Shown: positions 60,527 through 64,000 of the stretch, in pieces
How the letters are laid out: every line of letters begins with the position of its first letter
How positions within the stretch are numbered: the first letter of the stretch is position 1
Source: JADGHE01 sp035716025
GTDB lineage: Bacteria; Pseudomonadota; Alphaproteobacteria; Rhizobiales; Xanthobacteraceae
DNA length: 64,000 nt
Assembly: GCA_035716025.1 (NCBI GenBank)
Contig: DASTKH010000059.1
Coordinates: 1-64,000 of the forward strand
Reading direction: 5' to 3'
The notes under the pieces: generated by a model
The model's database searches: none
The model's input: only the letters and a program-made list of their open reading frames with translations
Told to the model about the DNA's origin: nothing
Translations under genes and position numbers: made by a program

Positions 60527-61549
60527 ATGACGCGCTTTCCGATCTTCCTCGCCGCCATGTTCTGCGCCGGCACGCTCGCCGCCTTCGCGGGCGAGCTGAC
60601 TCCTGTCCGCGGTCCGTCGCTCCGGGCCGAGGCCACCATCGCGGGGCCCATCGTCCGCATAGGCGATCTCGTCGAGAACGCCGGCGCGGCCGCCGACATC
60701 GCAATCTTCCGCGCGCCGGATCTCGGCGAGACCGGGACGGTGCCGACCGCCCAGGTGCTCGACGCGATCCGCCCGCACGGTCTTCCCCGGGTCGAAACGC
60801 ACGGCCTCGCCGAGATCGCCGTGACGCGCGCGACGCGGCAGATCGGCCGCAAGGAGCTGGAAGAACGCATCGCCGCCGCGGTCGCCACGCAATATCGCCT
60901 GGGGCCGGCCGAAAGCCTGTCGGTCGCCTTCGATTGGGCGACGCCGACTATCCTCGCCGATCCGGCCGCCGCCGAGCCGCGCATCGCGCGCGCAAGCTAC
61001 GACCGCTATTCCGGTCGCTTCGACGTCGCGTTCGAGGTTCCCGATACGCGCGGCGCGACGCGCCAACTGCGTTTCACGGGCACGATCGCCGAGACCGTCG
61101 AGGTGGCCGTCCCGCTGCGTCCGCTCGGACGCGGCGACGTCATCCGCGCGGAAGACGTTGCGATCGAGCGCCAGCCCAAGGCGTACGCACGGCCGAACGC
61201 CTTGACGAGTCTCGCGCAGGTCGTCGGCCTGGCCGCCCGGCGGCCGCTGCGGGCCGGCCAAGTGCTGACCGCGGCCGATGTCATGCGGCCGGAACTCGTC
61301 ATGAAGAACGAGGCCGTTACCATCGTCTACGAGGCGCCCGGCATGATGCTGAGCGTGCGCGGCAAAGCGATGGAGTCGGGTGCCGAAGGCGATGTCGTGA
61401 CCGTCTTTAACGCACAGACCAAGCGCACTCTGCAGGGCGTCGTCGCCGGTCCCGGCCGCGTCGCCCTCATCACCGCCTCCGGCCAGCCGTCCGCGCCCGA
61501 CGTTACCGGCACGGTGGCGGCCCGAACCCCCTCCTCCCGCGCCGAGTGA
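60527..61549 (+). CDS. flgA: Flagellar P-ring assembly chaperone FlgA
   Basis: 340 residues, secreted. A signal peptide of about 21 residues ends AAFA. The C-terminal SAF-like domain (GDVIRAEDVAIERQPKAYARPNALTSLAQVVGLAARRPLRAGQVLTAADVMRP) and conserved MMLSVRGKAMESGAEGDVVTVFNAQTKRTLQGVV identify FlgA. Its P-ring partner flgI is not in this window. The stop overlaps a possible flgH GTG start. Confidence 0.94.
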   Translation: MTRFPIFLAAMFCAGTLAAFAGELTPVRGPSLRAEATIAGPIVRIGDLVENAGAAADIAIFRAPDLGETGTVPTAQVLDAIRPHGLPRVETHGLAEIAVTRATRQIGRKELEERIAAAVATQYRLGPAESLSVAFDWATPTILADPAAAEPRIARASYDRYSGRFDVAFEVPDTRGATRQLRFTGTIAETVEVAVPLRPLGRGDVIRAEDVAIERQPKAYARPNALTSLAQVVGLAARRPLRAGQVLTAADVMRPELVMKNEAVTIVYEAPGMMLSVRGKAMESGAEGDVVTVFNAQTKRTLQGVVAGPGRVALITASGQPSAPDVTGTVAARTPSSRAE

Positions 61550-61554
61550 ACGCC

Positions 61555-62304
61555 ATGTCCTTCTGCCTCGCCCTCCTTCGTACCGGCTCGCTGTTCGCGT
61601 TGTGCGGCGCGCTCGCCGGTTGCGGCGCCTGGGATCGCCTCTCCACGATCGGCCAGCCGCCGGCCCTCACCGAGATCAGCAATCCTGTGAGCCAGCCCGG
61701 CCATCGCCCGGTGCAGATGCCGATGCCTGCCCCTCAACCCGCCGTCTACAATCCCAATTCGCTGTGGCGGAACGGCTCGCGCGCCTTCTTCAAGGATCAG
61801 CGCGCACACCAGGTCGGCGACATCCTCACCGTCAAGGTGAAGATCACCGACAAAGCGAATATCGCCAATGAAACCACCCGCCAGCGTACCAACAAGGAAG
61901 ATTCCGGCATCGACGATTTCCTCGGCAGCAAACTCATCGCCAATCCGTCCAAGGCAATTTTGCCGGGCCGGCTGCTTACCGCCGACTCCGTCGCCCAAAG
62001 CGAGGGCAAGGGCACGATCGACCGCAAGGAAGAATTGTCCACCAACGTGGCGGGCGTCGTCACGCAGGTGCTGCCGAACGGCAATCTCGTGATCGAGGGC
62101 AAGCAGGAAATCCGCGTGAACTTCGAGGTGCGCGAGCTCGTGGTCGCCGGAATTGTGCGGCCGGAGGACATCGAGAGCGACAACACGATCGATTCCACCA
62201 AGATCGCAGAGGCACGCATCGCCTATGGCGGACGCGGCCAGATCACGGACGTGCAGCAGCCGCGCTACGGCCAGCAGGTCCTCGACGTGCTGCTGCCGTT
62301 CTGA
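61555..62304 (+). CDS. flgH: Flagellar L-ring protein FlgH
   Basis: About 249 residues. A lipoprotein signal ends in LAGC, so the Cys is lipidated and anchors it in the outer membrane. The core has SLWRNGSRAFFKDQRAHQVGDILTVKVKI and TTRQRTNKEDSGIDDFL, and the C-terminal RPEDIESDNTIDSTKIAEARIAYGGRGQI matches the family. A GTG at 61546 that overlaps the flgA stop is an alternative start. It is the last gene of the flgF unit. Confidence 0.94.
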   Translation: MSFCLALLRTGSLFALCGALAGCGAWDRLSTIGQPPALTEISNPVSQPGHRPVQMPMPAPQPAVYNPNSLWRNGSRAFFKDQRAHQVGDILTVKVKITDKANIANETTRQRTNKEDSGIDDFLGSKLIANPSKAILPGRLLTADSVAQSEGKGTIDRKEELSTNVAGVVTQVLPNGNLVIEGKQEIRVNFEVRELVVAGIVRPEDIESDNTIDSTKIAEARIAYGGRGQITDVQQPRYGQQVLDVLLPF

Positions 62305-62445
62305 CGGGGGCGGGCCGCGCCCCACCGATCTTCCGCCGAAACGAGAGCTCCCCGCCGCTTCCGGTGTCCGGACACGGGAGCGGTGCAACGGCGCGGCCTC
62401 CGGTTCTCCCCCCGGAGGCCGCGTCGCGCGCGCCCGCCGCAGCCT

Positions 62446-62688
62446 TCACGGGGGAAGCCGGCGTCCGTTGTCCGTCAGGAATTTCTCGCCGCGCGCGGTG
62501 AGCATCACCATCGCGCCGGATCCCGGAATCCAACGGCGCGCCACGTAGCCGCGCTCGACCGCCTCCTCCCAGACGGTGAGGCGCGGGCAGGAGGTGCGCC
62601 AGGCCTCCATGACCTCGCGATGGCGGCGCGGCGACCGGGCGATCCATTCGACGAGATCGAGCACCAGCGGCTCAAGCGTCTCAGACAT
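62446..62688 (-). CDS. Small conserved hypothetical protein (80 residues)
   Basis: About 80 residues, helical at the N-terminus (LVLDLVEWIARSPRRHREVMEAWRTSCPRLTVWEEAVERGYVARR), then a short beta-like segment (GAMVMLTARGEKFLTDNG). The composition resembles a winged-helix-like fold, but a specific family cannot be proven. A GGAGGCGGAA sequence just upstream fixes the start. I recall similar short proteins across alpha- and betaproteobacteria, without known role. Confidence 0.65.
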   Translation of the reverse strand: MSETLEPLVLDLVEWIARSPRRHREVMEAWRTSCPRLTVWEEAVERGYVARRWIPGSGAMVMLTARGEKFLTDNGRRLPP

Positions 62689-62803
62689 TTCCGCCTCCAA
62701 CCGACGGGACGTCCGTCCCGGCGGCACTTCCATGCGTCTCTCGCGGCGCAGCCGGCGTTATGGTACGCCGCACGCGAAGCCACATCCAGGGAGGAAGGGA
62801 CGC

Positions 62804-63490
62804 ATGCGCATCGTCGATCTGAGCCGTGAACTCTATCACCGCACGCCCAGCTATCCGGGCCAGCCGCCCATCATCCACGGCGTATGGAAGACGCACGAGG
62901 AGGCCTTCGCGGACTCCGGCAACGTCCACGGCAACAGCGTCATGTATTTCTCCATGCCGGACCATGGCGGTACGCATCTCGACGCCCCGCGCCATTTCGG
63001 CAAGGAGGGAACGCCGATCGACGAATATCCGCTCGAGAACTGCATCGTTCCGGGCGTCTGCATCGACCTGCGTCACATCCCGCCGCGCGCCGAGATCACG
63101 CCTGCCGACCTCGAGGCGGCCGTTAAGGCTTCCGGCCAATCGATCCCGAAGGGCGGCACCGTCTTGCTGTGCACGGGCCACCACGCGCGGACGTTTCCGA
63201 AGCCCGCCTATTCCACCGACAATCCCGGCGTGAACGTCGCGGCGACCGAATGGCTCGCGCGGCAGGGCATCGTGCATTTCGGTATCGACTCGATGCGGCC
63301 TGGCCCGGAAGGCGACGTCAACGCGCTGGTGCACAAGGCCTGCCTGGAACTCGGCATCACGCACATCGAGAGCCTGTGCAATCTCGAGGCGCTGCTGGGC
63401 CAGGGGATTTTTCGCTTCATCGGCCTGCCGCTCAAATGGCGCGGCGGGACCGGCTCGCCGATTCGTGCGGTCGCCGTGTTCGACTGGTAG
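62804..63490 (+). CDS. Cyclase family protein (PF04199-like)
   Basis: About 228 residues of the cyclase/kynurenine-formamidase-like metal hydrolase family. The metal-binding motif is MPDHGGTHLDAPRHF with the downstream Glu in the YPLENC region. The N-terminus MRIVDLSRELYHRTPSYPG and the GIVHFGIDSMRPGPEGDVNALVH segment fit. Family members hydrolyse cyclic amides or formyl groups; substrate is unknown. GGGAGGAAGGGA precedes the ATG. It faces the truncated amidohydrolase. Confidence 0.87.
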   Translation: MRIVDLSRELYHRTPSYPGQPPIIHGVWKTHEEAFADSGNVHGNSVMYFSMPDHGGTHLDAPRHFGKEGTPIDEYPLENCIVPGVCIDLRHIPPRAEITPADLEAAVKASGQSIPKGGTVLLCTGHHARTFPKPAYSTDNPGVNVAATEWLARQGIVHFGIDSMRPGPEGDVNALVHKACLELGITHIESLCNLEALLGQGIFRFIGLPLKWRGGTGSPIRAVAVFDW

Positions 63491-63554
63491 CCCCTCTCCA
63501 TTCGTCCCCGCGCACGCAGGGACGAACGGATGCGAGCATGCAAAAACGCCCGCT

Positions 63555-64000
63555 TCAGAAGCGGTAGAACTTCTCAGGCGTTTCGACCATGATCTTGCGC
63601 CGCATGGCCTCGTCCGGCACCCAGTCGCCGAAGGCGTCCACGAGGTCGCCGTCGTTCGGGTTGACGACGTATTTGTTCGGATGCGGCCAGTCGGTGCCCC
63701 ACATTACGCGTTCCGGCGCCGCCTCGATCAGTGCCTCGGCCATGGGCTTCACGTCATCGTAGGGCGGAAGATCGGTCGCGCTCACGCGGTTGGCCCCGGA
63801 AATCTTGATCCAGGTGTTGCCGCGCTTGACGAGTTCGAGCAGCGCCTGGAAGCCGGGTGCCTTCACTCCGGCGGTGGCCGGCTGATAGGCGAAATGGCCG
63901 ATCGACTGCGGCACCTTCACGCTGGTGAGCACCGGCATGAGATCGACGATGTCCTTGCCGGGAAACAGCCACTCAATGTGCCAGCCGAACGGCCGGATGC
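63555..64000 (-). CDS. Amidohydrolase family protein (amidohydrolase 2 type), N-terminus cut by window edge
   Basis: The last 148 residues are present: the frame runs off the right edge, reading WHIEWLFPGKDIVDL before MPVLTSVKVPQSIGHFAYQ. The C-terminal VMWGTDWPHPNKYVV and KIMVETPEKFYRF segments are characteristic of amidohydrolase 2 metal-dependent hydrolases (lactonase or decarboxylase like). The metal-binding N-terminal HxH is beyond the window. Substrate is unknown. It is convergent with the cyclase gene at 64 bases; the two may act in the same degradation pathway. Confidence 0.85.
   Translation of the reverse strand, partial: IRPFGWHIEWLFPGKDIVDLMPVLTSVKVPQSIGHFAYQPATAGVKAPGFQALLELVKRGNTWIKISGANRVSATDLPPYDDVKPMAEALIEAAPERVMWGTDWPHPNKYVVNPNDGDLVDAFGDWVPDEAMRRKIMVETPEKFYRF

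Overview
The window is a continuous, GC-rich (roughly two-thirds G+C) piece of an alphaproteobacterial chromosome. Gene content points to Hyphomicrobiales (Rhizobiales), close to the Nitrobacteraceae/Xanthobacteraceae group. The clues are a zeta-type ATPase inhibitor beside purC, a CckA hybrid kinase, MotE and DUF6468 next to fliM, a DUF3551-like secreted protein, an SOS box of the alphaproteobacterial GAAC-N7-GAAC type, and TTAA-N7-TTAA boxes (CtrA type) at flagellar genes. The genus cannot be read from sequence alone. No tRNA, rRNA, CRISPR array, insertion sequence or prophage was seen.

Layout. 1-6.8 kb: palindromic intergenic repeats, then a branched-chain amino-acid-type ABC transporter (livH, livM, livG, livF, a small DUF6867-like membrane protein, and a periplasmic binding protein). 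6.8-11.3 kb: CcdA, a P1-family peptidase, a DadA-type FAD oxidoreductase and a BASS-family transporter. 11.5-16.3 kb: rpe-purB (overlapping), an SH3 secreted protein, murI and rpsD. 16.5-23.7 kb: a leftward cluster read as purC, a Uma2-type nuclease gene, purS, purQ, purL, bolA, ridA, grxD, then an unrecognised 306-residue protein. 24-28.5 kb: ATPase inhibitor zeta, an isocitrate/isopropylmalate dehydrogenase-family enzyme, a TctC-type binding protein, and recA with an SOS box. 29-43.5 kb: alaS, class I fumarase, an HpcH/HpaI aldolase, a TrmJ-like methyltransferase with a degenerate nuclease tail, icd, a KefB-type antiporter, an EamA permease, a cupin, and several small envelope proteins including a 27-codon membrane peptide.

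43.7-62.3 kb is a flagellar regulation and assembly island arranged as alternating blocks: cckA, flhB, fliR, fliQ, fliE, flgC, flgB leftward; fliO, fliP rightward; fliL, fliM, DUF6468, motE and a very large AMIN-like/TPR protein leftward; flgF, flgG, flgA, flgH rightward. CtrA-like boxes lie in the divergent gaps and ahead of the large protein, and a sigma-54-like element lies ahead of flgF. The gene for the kinase that controls CtrA therefore sits beside several of its likely targets. 62.4-64 kb holds a small conserved protein, a cyclase and a truncated amidohydrolase.

Most genes are ordinary housekeeping. The least explained items are the approximately 1,200-residue flagellar-island protein, the TrmJ-nuclease fusion, the 306-residue cysteine-containing protein, the Uma2 gene inside the purine cluster, the tiny membrane peptides and the structured leader before fliO.
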